Assembly: GCA_018265615.1 (NCBI GenBank)
Contig: JABLYX010000032.1
Coordinates: forward strand, 1-52,181
DNA: 52,181 bases
Origin: Lentisphaeria bacterium
Lineage (GTDB): Bacteria; Verrucomicrobiota; Lentisphaeria; Victivallales; Victivallaceae
Direction: 5' to 3'
Positions 1-12,300 of the stretch are shown piece by piece; positions within the stretch are counted from its first letter, which is position 1, and the number at the start of each line of letters is the position of its first letter. Below the pieces are notes generated by a model that worked only from the letters and a program-made list of their open reading frames with translations, did not search any database and was not told the origin of the DNA. Position numbers and translations under genes: made by a program.

Positions 1-54
1 CTCGCCGACCGCATCCGCACCCTCGTCCTCTCCGCACTCAGAAAAGAGTTCTGA
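1..54 (+). CDS. C-terminal end of an unidentified gene (partial)
   Basis: The first 17 codons read openly in frame 1 and end at TGA (52-54). The residues (LADRIRTLVLSALRKEF) look like an amphipathic C-terminal helix. The codons have the GC-rich third positions of the genes around it. The start lies outside the window, so no function can be given. It could still be a chance open frame because it is so short. Confidence 0.45.
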   Translation, partial: LADRIRTLVLSALRKEF

Positions 55-327
55 CTGTGTATGAATGACTTATTGAAACAGGGGTTATCGCGGTTCACAC
101 GAGTTCGTTTTTTGCAAAATTTCATGTTTTTTGCTTTTTTCAGATGTTTCTTATGGAAAATGCTTTCTTCTGTGATATATTGTCGTATGAAATCTTCTGA
201 GGAGTTGCGTTTCATAAATTAAAAATTGATGGGTGGCAGCCACGGCTTTCTTTGAAAAACGGACTGTGAACCCTGATTTATCGTTTTCGGATATTTATAC
301 TGAATTCAGTGAAGAGGAGGCAGTTGT
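55..327 (+). promoter_or_regulatory. Intergenic region upstream of the giant gene, with RBS
   Basis: This AT-rich stretch shows no convincing gene. Just before the giant gene there is a strong Shine-Dalgarno, GAGGAGG at 314-320, seven bases from ATG 328. A possible -10 TATACT lies at 296-301 but without a good -35 at normal spacing, so the promoter is only a weak guess. The RBS firmly fixes the start at 328. Confidence 0.4.
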
Positions 328-3300
328 ATGAATAACGGTGAATTGGAGATTTTCCGTCTGGAAGACCGCGTGTTGTTCGAAGCAGCCGCCGCGGCGGAAA
401 TCATCGATGCGGCGGACCATGATCCGAATGCCAATACGAACGAGACTGAACATCAGGCGAAGGAGGAAAAGGAGGCGGTGAAGAATGCGCCTCCTGAGAA
501 TCCGGCCGATGCTGCCGTGGCTCCTGCTCCATCGCCTCAGCCGGACAAGGTTGCGGATGTCGACGCGGAGGTCCGGAAGCTTGTCGAGGGTGAGATTCCG
601 CTCTTCGATCACGAGGGTGCGGATGCGGGAGACGATGCCCTGTCCGGCCCGCTCGACTTTGTCGCGGCGGATGAAGCCGGCACGCTTCTGCCGGAGAACG
701 GCTCCGGGACGGAGAGCGTGGGCCTTACGCTGAATGACCATGGGGAAACCATCTCGACCGGGAGGGAGCTCGTCATCATCAACGCAAGCGTCCACGACCC
801 GGAATCGATCCTGGCGGAGCTCACCGCCGGGCAGGAATATCTGATTCTGGACGGCAAGCAGGATGCGATGACCCAGATCAACAATTACCTCGATGCGTCC
901 GGCGGCCGGTACAGCGCCATTCATATCGTGAGCCACGGCAATGACGGGTACTTTGTCCTGAACGGAGAAATTTTTGATTCGAGCAATTTCAACGCGGGAG
1001 AGTGGGCCGCTGTCGGCAGGCACCTGACGGGAAACGGCGACATCCTGCTGTACGGCTGCAATCTGGCGGAGAGCGAATCCGGGCGGGATTTCGTCGCCAT
1101 GATCGCGGATGCGACCGGAGCCGATGTGGCCGCGAGCACCGACACCACCGGAATCGGCGGAGACTGGGACCTCGAATACAATCACGGCCGGATTGAAACC
1201 GCGTCGCTCTCCGTCGACGGCTATGAGTACCGGCTGAACAATTTCACCGTCACCGTTGCGGGGGACAGCGGGAAGGGGTCGCTCCGCGACGCGGTGAGCT
1301 CCGCCCAATCAGGCGATGAGATCACATTCAGCGCGAAAGTGACGAATGTCTCTCTGCTTTCGGAGATTACAATCGACAAGAGCCTGACGATCAGCGGCAA
1401 CGGCCCGGATAAAACCATCCTGGACGGCGGGGGCCGGACGCGCATTTTCAGCATCTACGGGAACGACCATGTCGTGAACCTGAACAACCTGACTCTGCAG
1501 AACGGCTATGCCGACAGGGGCGGGGCCATCTACAATGATCATGCGCGGGTCAACATCAGCAACGTAGTGTTTCATGACAACACGGCGACCGGCGACGGCG
1601 GAGCCATCTACAGCACCCGCACCAATCTCGCGCTTGTCCCCGGCGGGATCCTTGATCTCGGCAACACGGTGTTTTACAGCAACCATGCCGGCGGCTCCGG
1701 CGGCGCTGTTTTTTCCGAGCGCGACGGATATGTGTTCATCGCAAATTCTACTTTTTACCGGAATGACGCGGGTACTTCCGGCGGAGCGATCCATCATGAG
1801 GGGCTTCTGTACCTTGTCGATTCGACAATCGCCTACAATCATGTCGCCGCCGACCGCAATGCCGGCGGCGGGATATATTTCATCGATACCGCCAACATCT
1901 ACAACAGCATCATCGCCGGCAATTATCACGGCGCTTCGGCGGTCGATGATGTCTACGTCGACTTCGATTCCGGCCATCAGGGAGCGGCCTTGACTTTCGC
2001 CTACAGCACTTACGGTAATTACAACTACAACCCGAGCCATTTTGTCATCGCCGCGACTCTCAACAGCAATGACGGAGTCAGCGCATCGAGCATCTTCGGG
2101 GCGGCCCCCGCTTTCGACAATCACACGCTGGCCATCAGCAACACGAGTTTGCCCGCTTACCTGGGGACGCTCACCGGCCGGATCGGCGATTCCTTCTACT
2201 TCCTGAACGGCAACAACAATACCTGGCAGACTTACGGGAAGACTACTTTTGCATTCAACCAGAACGGCCCCTCCTACGGCCTGACCGGCGGGAGCGTGTT
2301 CACCACGGCGCAGAATTTTTACGAGAACAGCTCGGAGCACCTGAGCCGGGTCGATACGTTCTATGCGTTTACCGCCGGCGCGTATGCTCTGGTGGTGAAT
2401 CCCGGAACTGTCGTCAACTCCAACAGCGACGCCGTCAAGAATCCGTTCGATGCGGAAATCACGCTGCGCGATGCGTTGTCCCTGGCCCGGCGCGACCCGT
2501 ACCGCACGATCAGCGGCGGCAGGGTCACGATGTCGCATGACATCACCTTTGCGACGACCACGGCTGACGGCAGGAGCGTATTCACGAACAGCTCGAACAG
2601 CACGATTGTCCTGAATGCGGCGTTCGGCGAGATTTACAAGGATATCCCGGCGGAGTGGGTCACTAATGTGACCGGGCTGGTGAAAGCGGACGGAACGCCG
2701 CAGATCACGGTGAAGGTGCCCGTGACGGCGGCGGAAGCGGCCGCCGGAGGCGGCAGGGCTTCGAACTTCAGGTTCATGGATGTCAATGCCGGTACGTTCA
2801 ATTTCACGAATATGATCTTCCGGGGAGGGGATATCTCGGCCGGGGGCACCGACGGAAACCGGGCGAGCCACGGCGGAATCTTCTATTTCGGCGGCTACGG
2901 CAGCGGAACCTTCCGGAACGTGGTGCTGGCTGATTCCAGGGCGTACAACGGCGGAGCAATCTACAGCAACGGCAAGGTCCAGTTCTTCGACACGACCTTT
3001 GATAACGGGAAAGCCACGCATGAGGGCGGAGCGCTCTACGCAGCCTACGGCGGTCATTACGAGGCGACCCGGACCATGTTTTCCAACCACTATGCCGGAG
3101 TCGACGGCGGCGCGGTCCATCTGGCGAACTCATCGACCATGACGGTCACCGACTCGACTTTCTACCGGAATTCGGCGCTGAATTACGGCGGCGCGATTGA
3201 GAACGTCAACGATTGTCAGCTGACTGTCGTGAATTCCACTTTCCTCGGTAATTTCACGACTGCCGCAACCGGCAACGGCGGTGCGATTTTCAACAACAAC

Positions 3301-6300
3301 AATGCAAAGCTGATGATCGTGGACTCCACATTCACCGGCAACTCAGCCGGGGTCAACGGCGGCGCGATTTTCAACGCCTCGGCCAACACCATCGGAATCA
3401 TCAACTCCATCCTTGTCGGAAATACCGCAAAGGGAGCCGAGAACAATCTTTACAACAATCCGACCGCAGGCAATATCGGCAATGCCGGATCGGCGAATGT
3501 CGCGTACACGGTCTACGGCGTCGCTTCCGACGTCACGGTCGGAAAAGTCAACGGCATCGGCAATACCGTCAGTTCCGGCCTCGATGTATTCGGCACCGCG
3601 GCGCCGGCCCTCACCGCACAGGGAACCGTCGCCATCGCCGGGACGGGGAAGGGGGCCACGGCCGGAACGCTGGTCGGGCAGGACAGCAAGGGCAATTTCT
3701 TCTTCCGCGACGACAACGTATGGCGGAGCTTTTCGGCGGGGACCTCCACGACGCCGTTTGTGGAGAGCATCGCGAAAACATTCGGTCTGGAGCAGCTTGA
3801 CGCCGGGGCTTCGGTCCTTTCCCTCGGGCAGAACGGCGCGGGCCGGACCATGACCCATCTGATGTACAACGCCGGAGCGCATGCGCTTTACCTGGAGACG
3901 CCCGATGTGGTGGTGACCACGAATGCAGACACCGTCAACCCGTTTGATAATCTGATTACGCTGCGTGAGGCGGTCGCCGTTTATGCGAATTCGATCCTCT
4001 ACAGCATCGGGTCGGATTATCACACCGTCAACCTGACCGGTAAGACGTCGATCTCGTTCAGTACAAAATTCTTCTATCAGGGCGGCGCGAACAATACGAT
4101 CGTGCTCGACGCGAACCTCGGTGAGATCGCGATCAGGGAGAACCGTTCCATTACCGGTCTGACCGACGGCAGCGGGAACCCGCTTGTCACGGTCAAGGTT
4201 CCGGTCACGCCGGCCGAAGCGGCGGCCGGCGGCGGCCTGCAGGATCCCTCTTATTTCCGGCTGTTCAATATCACCGGATCGGGCGGGATGACGGTTTCAT
4301 TCGCCAATCTGAATCTTCAAGGCGGCGATGTTTCGATTTTCAGCAGCACCGGCAACGGCTTCGGCGGCGCCATCCAGTACATCGGAACCGGAGGAACGCT
4401 GAATCTGACCAATATGATTGTATCCGGCGCGGCCGCGGAGGGCGGCGGCCTCTATTTCAGGGGAACCGCGAATGCTCCGGCGGTTCTCAATATTTCCGGA
4501 TCGAAATTCACGGGCGGCCACGCGACGGGTTCCGGCGGCGGCGCCGCGGTCTATTATGGAACACTCGGCGTCGACGATTCGGAGTTCCGGGAAAACACTT
4601 CCGCTTCTTCCGGCGGAGGGCTCTTCCTGTCGAACGGGAGTTCCATCATTGTGAACTCGGTTTTTCTCGGAAACAGCGCGAACGCGCTCGGCGGAGCGAT
4701 CGCCGGGAACGGAAAGCTCACCGTTGCCGATTCCACGTTCCGGGGCAACCGGACGCTGGACCGCGGCTCAAGCGGCGGCGCCATCGGCTTCTCCGGCGGC
4801 GAGGTCCGCATCCTGAACTCCATCCTGACCGGAAACTCCGCCTCGAATGTGGAAAACAATATTTCGCTGAGCGGAAATGTCAGTGTGTTCCATATGGTTT
4901 ACAGCATTTACGGCGCCGACTCCGACCTGAACCGGGTCATGACGAACACCGGCAACTGCAAGGCCGGTTCGTCGGTCTATTCCGGGAATGGCTATGTGAT
5001 TTCCGCGGACGGCGCAGCCGCTTACCGCGGAACCCTGGTTGCCCGGATCGGAGAGAACTTCTATTACCGCGACGGGCAGTCGTGGATGGGGTTCGGGGGG
5101 AAGGTCGCGAACTTCAATGCTTCCGGCAAAGCGTTCGGGCTCGGGCAGTATAATGCTTCTGCCGCCGTCATCTCCGACAGTCACAACAATGTAAACCGTG
5201 TCCAGACCCATATCGCGTACAACGCCGGGGCGTTCGCCCTTGCGCCGGAGGCGCCGGATGTGGCGGTGACGACCAACACAGATGCGCTCAACCCCTTCGA
5301 CGGAAAGATTTCGTTGCGGGACGCGATCGAATACGCGGGCAACTCCTACACGATCGGCGGCAGAGTCTATGACCTCTCAGGAAAGCGGGAGATCACCTTT
5401 GATACAAGAACGTTCATCGTTGCCGGCGGCATCACGGTCGATCCGGCGTTCGGCGCATTCGTCATCGCCAAGAACGTATCGATTACGGGAGCCGACCGCA
5501 ACGGAGTCCTGCTGACCGATGCGGCCGGGAATCCGCTCGTAACCCTGAACGGGGGCGGAAAGAGCGGGATTTTCAATATCCTCTCCGGCACCGTTGCCCT
5601 GAAGAACCTGAATCTGCAGAACGGCAGTGCCGTGAACGGCAGCGCCATTGCGAATGCAGGCAGCCTCACGGTCACTGATGTGGATTTCTCCGGAAACGCC
5701 GCTTCCGGGAGCGGGACGGTCTACAATACCGGGCATCTGACCGTTTACACATCGACTTTCACCGGAAACCGGGCCGCGAACGGCGGCGGCGTCTACAACA
5801 CGGGGCGCGCCGAACTCATCAACTCAACCTTCTATGCGAACAGCGCGGCGCAATACGGAGGCGGTGTGTATAACGCCGCCTCCGGGATCCTGACCGTGGC
5901 CGATTCGACCTTTGCGGCCAACTCCGCTTCCGTGAACGGCGGCGGGATCAGCAATGCGTCCGGCAGTGCGACGGTGCTCAACAGCATCCTGCTCGGAAAT
6001 TACCGGGGAAACACGTCCGCGGCCTCCGATATCTTCACGACGGGCGGCACGTTCAATATGGCCTACAATATTTACGGTGCGTCGAATTTCACCCCGGCGT
6101 CTTCCCTGCGCAACTATACGGGCGCGACTGTGACGGATGTATTCAACGCCGTATGGAACGGCGTGCGGCTGGTTGACGCCAGGACCGGCATTGAGGTCCT
6201 GCAGAACGGGACGATCAGCATCTCCCCGTACGGCATCGGGGCATTCTACGGTACGCTTGTGGCGTGGAAGGGGAGCAGCTCCGGCGATTTGAGCACGGGC

Positions 6301-9300
6301 AATTTCTATTACCGCGACCGGCTCGGCTCCGACAGCTGGAAGAGCTTCTCCGCCGGCGATGCCCCGCTTTTCAGGGAAGCCGACAACACCTCGTTCGGCC
6401 TCGGTGCGGGGAGCGTGATCTTCGGCGCGGCCCAGAACGGGGTTTCGCGCATCGCCATCCATACCGCCTACAATATGGGCTCCTGCGCGCTTGAGGCCGA
6501 GCGGCCGGATGTGACGGTGACGACGCATGACGATATCATCAACCCGTTCGACGGGAAGATTTCACTGCGTGAAGCGATCCTGTACGCCGGGACGAACAGT
6601 TTCCGCTACAACGGGCAGATCGTCGATCTGTCGAACGAGAAGACCGTCACGTTCGACCCGACGGTCTTTACTTCGACCAACCGGGCGATTACGGTGGACG
6701 CCACGCTGGGAACATTCCGGATCGCCAGGGATATCACCATCATCGGCGCGGACAAGGCGGGCAATCTGCTGCTGAGCGCTTTCGGGCGGCCGTTGGTCAT
6801 CATTGACGGAGCCGGGGCACGGCAGATCTTCAACATTACCGTCGGGAATGTGACGCTCTCCAACCTCGCATTGCAGAACGGCCGTGCGGCGGACGGGGGA
6901 GCCGTTTTCTCCAGCGCAACCCTCACGCTCGACGGCGTGTATTTTACCGGGAACAGCGCAACCGGACGCGGCGGAGCCGTTTACAGCACCGGAACGCTGA
7001 CGGCGAAGCAGTCGGTGTTCGAAAACAACAGTGCGGGGAACGGCGGGGCCGTCTACGCGGCCGGAACTTTTGCCGGGACGAATCTGCTTTTCTCCGGCAA
7101 CTCCGCGAGTTCGGACGGCGGAGCCGTCTATGCGGCCGGAACGGCGCAGATCCTCTTTTCCACGTTCGACGGGAACAGCGCCTCCGGCAACGGCGGGGCG
7201 ATCGGCAACGCCAATTCGCTTGTGCTCGTCAATACGACTTTCCATGCGAACCGGGCCGCAGCCGGCGGGGCGCTGTACAGCACCGGCGCCGTGACGGTGG
7301 TTGATTCCACTTTCGCGGCGAATGCGGCGGCCTCCGGCGGCGGGGCGCTCCACCTGGCCGCCGGGACGGCTGTCCTGCTCAACAACATCGTGGTCGGCAA
7401 CTACAGGAACGGCAGCACGGCGGACAGCGACGACCTCTACCGCGCCTCCGGCACGGTCAGTATGGCGTACAACGTCTACGGCAAGGCGAATTTCACTCCG
7501 GACGGGACCTACCGCAATACCGCGAACGCGACCGTCGAAAAGGTGTTCAACGCCCACTGGGTCGACGGAAAGCTCGTGAACCGGGGGACGGCCGGGGCGA
7601 GCGTGCTGCAGAACAACGTCATTTACATCTCCCCCTACGGGGAGGGGGCGTTCAACGGCACGCTGGTCGGCTGGCGGGGGGCGGACAGCGCCAACCTCGC
7701 GGGCGGGACGTTCTATTTCAGGGATGATTTTACCGGGACGAACCAGTGGGTCAGCTTCGACCCGGCGGCGGCGCCTTACGCGTTCCATGAAACGGGCAGC
7801 CTGAACTTCGGGCTCGGCGCCGGCGGGATCGTATTCGCTTCGGCCCAGAACAATGATGCCGGAAGGCCGGTCTACCGGACCTACATCCATTCCGCCTACA
7901 ATGCCGGAGCCTATGCGCTCCCGGTCGCGAAGCCGGGCGTGGTGGTCACCACGAACGAGGATATCGTCAACCCGTTCGACGGCCTGATTTCGCTTCGCGA
8001 GGCGATCATGTATTCGGGCAACACCTATCTCTATATGGGGCAGATTGTTGACCTGACCAATGAGAAGACGGTCACGTTCGATGCTTCCGTCTTCAAGGCG
8101 GACAATGCGGCCGTGCTCAATACGATCGTCGTCAATCAGGCGCTGTACGGGGAACTCGTGATCGACAAGGATATTACAATCACCGGCCTGCTGAATGCCG
8201 GCGACCGCCAGATCGTTGTGATCGACGGCGATGCGTCCGGCCGGATTTTCTCGGTCGCGGCCGGCAGCACCGTCACGCTGAACGATCTGCAGCTGCAGAA
8301 CGGAAAGGCGGAGGGCGGCGCGATCGCCAACGCCGGGACCCTGAACGTGAATCACCTGCTGTTCACCGGCAATGCCTCCGATGCGAATGGCGGCGCCGTG
8401 CTGAACACCGGGGTTCTCTTTATCGCGGATTCGATGTTCAGCGGCAACACTGCCGCCGAGGGCGGAGCCGTGTTCAATACCGGAAAGCTGAATGTGAGCT
8501 CTACCGTGTTTCGCGGCAACTCCGCATCCGGAAGCGGCGGCGCAATTTCCGGCAGCGGAAAGCTGCAGGTCATGTTTTCGACCTTCGACGGCAACCGGGC
8601 CGGAACGGACGGCGGCGCGATCGCCGTCGGCGGCGGCAGCGCGTGGCTCTTCAACTCGACGTTCCATGCCAACAGTGCGGGCGGCAACGGCGGAGCTCTG
8701 CGTCAGGCGGGCGGCGACCTGACAATGTTCAACACGACCTTTGCCGGCAACCATGCTGCCGCCGGCGGCGGCTTTTACCGGAGTGCCGGAAACGCGGTGC
8801 TGGTCAGCAACATTCTGGTCGGCAACTACAGGGGGACAAACACCGCTGACGCCGACGATATCTTCGACGCGCAGAACGGCGCGGATCTCAAAATGGCGTA
8901 CAATGTCTACGGGAAGATCAATCTGCCGTCCGCCCCGTCCGGCAATACCGGCAAGGCGACGATCGCGGATGTCTTCAACGCGAAGTGGAGCGTCGGCCCG
9001 GACGGGAATCCGTATCTTTCGAACCGCGGGACCAATGGCGTCGGCATTCTGCAGGGCGACACGATCTACATTTCCCCCTATGGCGAAGGCGCGTTCAACG
9101 GAACGCTGGCAGGCTGGATCGGCTCCGACGCAAACGATCTCTCGACCGGGACGCTCTATTACCGGAACGATTTCAACGGGGCGAACCAGTGGATCAGCTT
9201 TTCCACCGGAACGACTTATCAGTTCGTGGAGCAGAACGGCGTGAACTTCGGGCTCGGCTCGAACGCGATCGTGTTCGCCGCGGCGCAAAACAGCGACGCG

Positions 9301-12300
9301 GGCAACCCGGTCTACCGCACCTATATCCACACGGCCTACAACGCCGGGGCGTACGCGCTCTTCGTGACGAGGCCGGATGTGGTGGTCACTACGAATGAGG
9401 ATATCGTCAATCCGTTCGACGGCGTGATTTCACTGCGGGAGGCGATCCTCTACGCCGGGAACATCTACTCCTATCGCGGGGAGACGGTGGACCTGACCAA
9501 CGCGAAAACAGTCACTTTCAGCGAGCTCATCTTCCGGGCGGACAACTCCGTCGCGGCCAATACGATCGTGCTGAAGGACCTCGTCAACTACCGGACGCTG
9601 ACCGTGGACAGGGACCTGACGATCACCGGCCTGACCGATGCGGCAGGCAAGGCGTTCATCCGGATCGACGGCGACCGTTCCATGCAGATCTTCAAAATCA
9701 CCGGCTCCGGGCATGTGACCGCGCTCGGCAACCTGATTCTGCAGAACGGCAGCGCCGTCAACGGCGGCGCGATTGAAAACGAAAGCTCGCTGACGGTCAG
9801 CAATGTCGTTTTCGACGGGAATCAGGCAAGTTCCGACGGCGGTGCGATTTACCACTCGGGAACCGGTTCTCTCGAGGTGCTTTATTCGACTTTCACCGGG
9901 AACAGGGCCGGCGTGAACGGCGACGCGATCCGGGTGCTTGACGCGGCCGATGTCGCTGTCGTCAACTCGGCGTTTACCGGGAACCTCGGAAGCAGCGTCA
10001 TCTACGGCGGCAGCAGCCGGATGGCCGTGATCGATTCGACCATAAGCGCGAACAACGGGATCGGGGTCACGGCGACTGCCGGCTCCGACCTGACGATCCT
10101 CAACTCGATCCTGGTCGGCAACGGCACGTTGAACGTCAACGCCGTCAGCTCGGCGTACCGGATGGCTTTCAGCCTTTATGGCGCGGCGGCCGATCTGGCG
10201 GGAATTTCCGGCAGTATCGGAAACCGCCTGGCGGACAGTTCGATTTTCGTGGCTCCCGGCGGTATCGAGATCCGCAAAGAGGGGCTCGCCGCGTTCGAGG
10301 GAACGCTGGTCGCCAAAATCGGTTCGGACTACTTCTTCCGCAACGGGGACAAGTGGGACAGCTTCACCGCGACGAACAGGGGACAGGTTTTCTCATCCGG
10401 TTCGGCGGGATTCGGCCTCGGCTCCGGCGCAGTGGTCTACTCCGATGCGCTGAATGTCACTTCGACCCCGTCCGGCGCCTCCCGGGTCAGCCGCGTCCGC
10501 ACCGACATCGCTTATAACATCGGGGCGTATGCGCTGGTCGTCGAAGAGGCGAAGGTCGTGGTCGACACCAACGTGGACACGGTCAATCCGTTCGACGGAA
10601 AGATCACGCTGCGCGAGGCGGCCGCTTATGCCGGAAACACCTATGAGTTCGACGACGGAACTTCCTACAGCGTCGGCCGGGATATCACGTTCGACGGCTC
10701 GTTCTTCACGGCGGGCGGGGCGAACAACGTCATCACGCTCACGCTCGGGGAGATTTCCATCGCCGGGAACCTCACGATTACCGGCCTTGCCGGCGGCAAT
10801 GTCCCGCTGATCACCGTCGACGGCAACGGCGGCCGCATCTTCCATGTGGCCGGGAACTCCGCTGCGGCGATTTCCATGCTCGGGCTCTCGAACGCCGACG
10901 CCGGAGCAGGCAACGGCGGCGCGATCCTGAACGAGGGCAGCCTGACTGTGACCGGCGTGAAGTTCGATGGGAACTCCGCGGCGAACGGCGGCGCCGTTTA
11001 CAATGCTGCGACGGGTATTCTGACTGTGAGGCATTCGCTGTTTGAAGGGAACGATGCGACGAATGGAGGCGCTGTTTACAATGACGGCGGAACTGTTTCC
11101 GTGACAGAGAGTTCGTTCGTCTTCAACCGGAGCGGAAACGACGGCGGCGCGATCTTCAACTCGGGCGCGTTCGAGCTTTCGGAGTCGACACTCTACCGGG
11201 GTCAGGCTGGCGGCAACGGCGGTGCGGCCCTCAATGCCGCTTCCGGCACGCTGACAATCTGGAACACGACAATCGCAGGCAATTCGGCCGCCGCCGGAGG
11301 CGGGATTTCGAATGCCGGGAGCGCTTCGCTCTACAACAGCGTCGTACTCGGCAATTATGCCGGGACGACCGCATCGGCAGCCGGAACCGCGAATGATTTC
11401 GCCAACACCGGCAGCGCGGTCATGGCTTACAGCGTCTACGGAGCGCTGAGCGGCGGCGCGGTCAACCGGATCGGAAGCACCGCGTCGGATGCCGCGAATG
11501 TATTCAAGGCGAAGTGGACGAACTCCTCCGGCGGCTGGATGCTTGCCGGAATATCGGACGGGCGCGATATCCTTACAGCTTCGGGACTCTCCGCCGTGCT
11601 GCCGATTTCCGCGGAGGGAGCGGCGGCGACGGGCGGGACGCTGGTCGGCCGGGTCGGGGACACGATCTATTTCCGCGACGGCGAGGTCTGGTGCACCGCC
11701 GACGGCTCCGACACCTTCCGGTTCGACCGGAACGCCGCCGATTTCGGACTGACCGGCGGGACCGTGTTCGTCACCGCGCAGAATGGGGAGGGGCGGACGC
11801 ATACCCATCTGGCCTACAATGCGGGTGCTTATGCGCTGCCGCTCGGCACCGTCGGCAACACAGTGACGATCGAAGCCGATTACTGCAATCCGTTCGATCA
11901 CGACACCTCCATCCGTGAGGCGGTCGAATATGCCGGGAAGAGCGGCGGGTACATCGATTTCGCCGGCGGCGTCAACTCGATTGTGCTCAACGGAAACAAG
12001 CTGCTCATTGACTACGACCTGACCATCCGGGACAATCCGGCGTCGGCCCACCGGGTGACGATCCGGCAGCAGGGCGATTCCGGGACGATTCTTGAAATCG
12101 CCGACGGTCATACGCTGACGCTGACCGCGCAGCTTGTGCTCGGCGGCGGCATCATCACGGGAGGCGGCGACGTCGATGTGACGTCGAGTCTCGCCGGAAG
12201 CAGCGCCACGGTTGCCATGACCGGAGGGACCTTCCGCTACATCGGAACCGGCCAGACCGTTCTCGGCGGCAGTTATCGCAACCTTGAACTCGGCGGAAGT

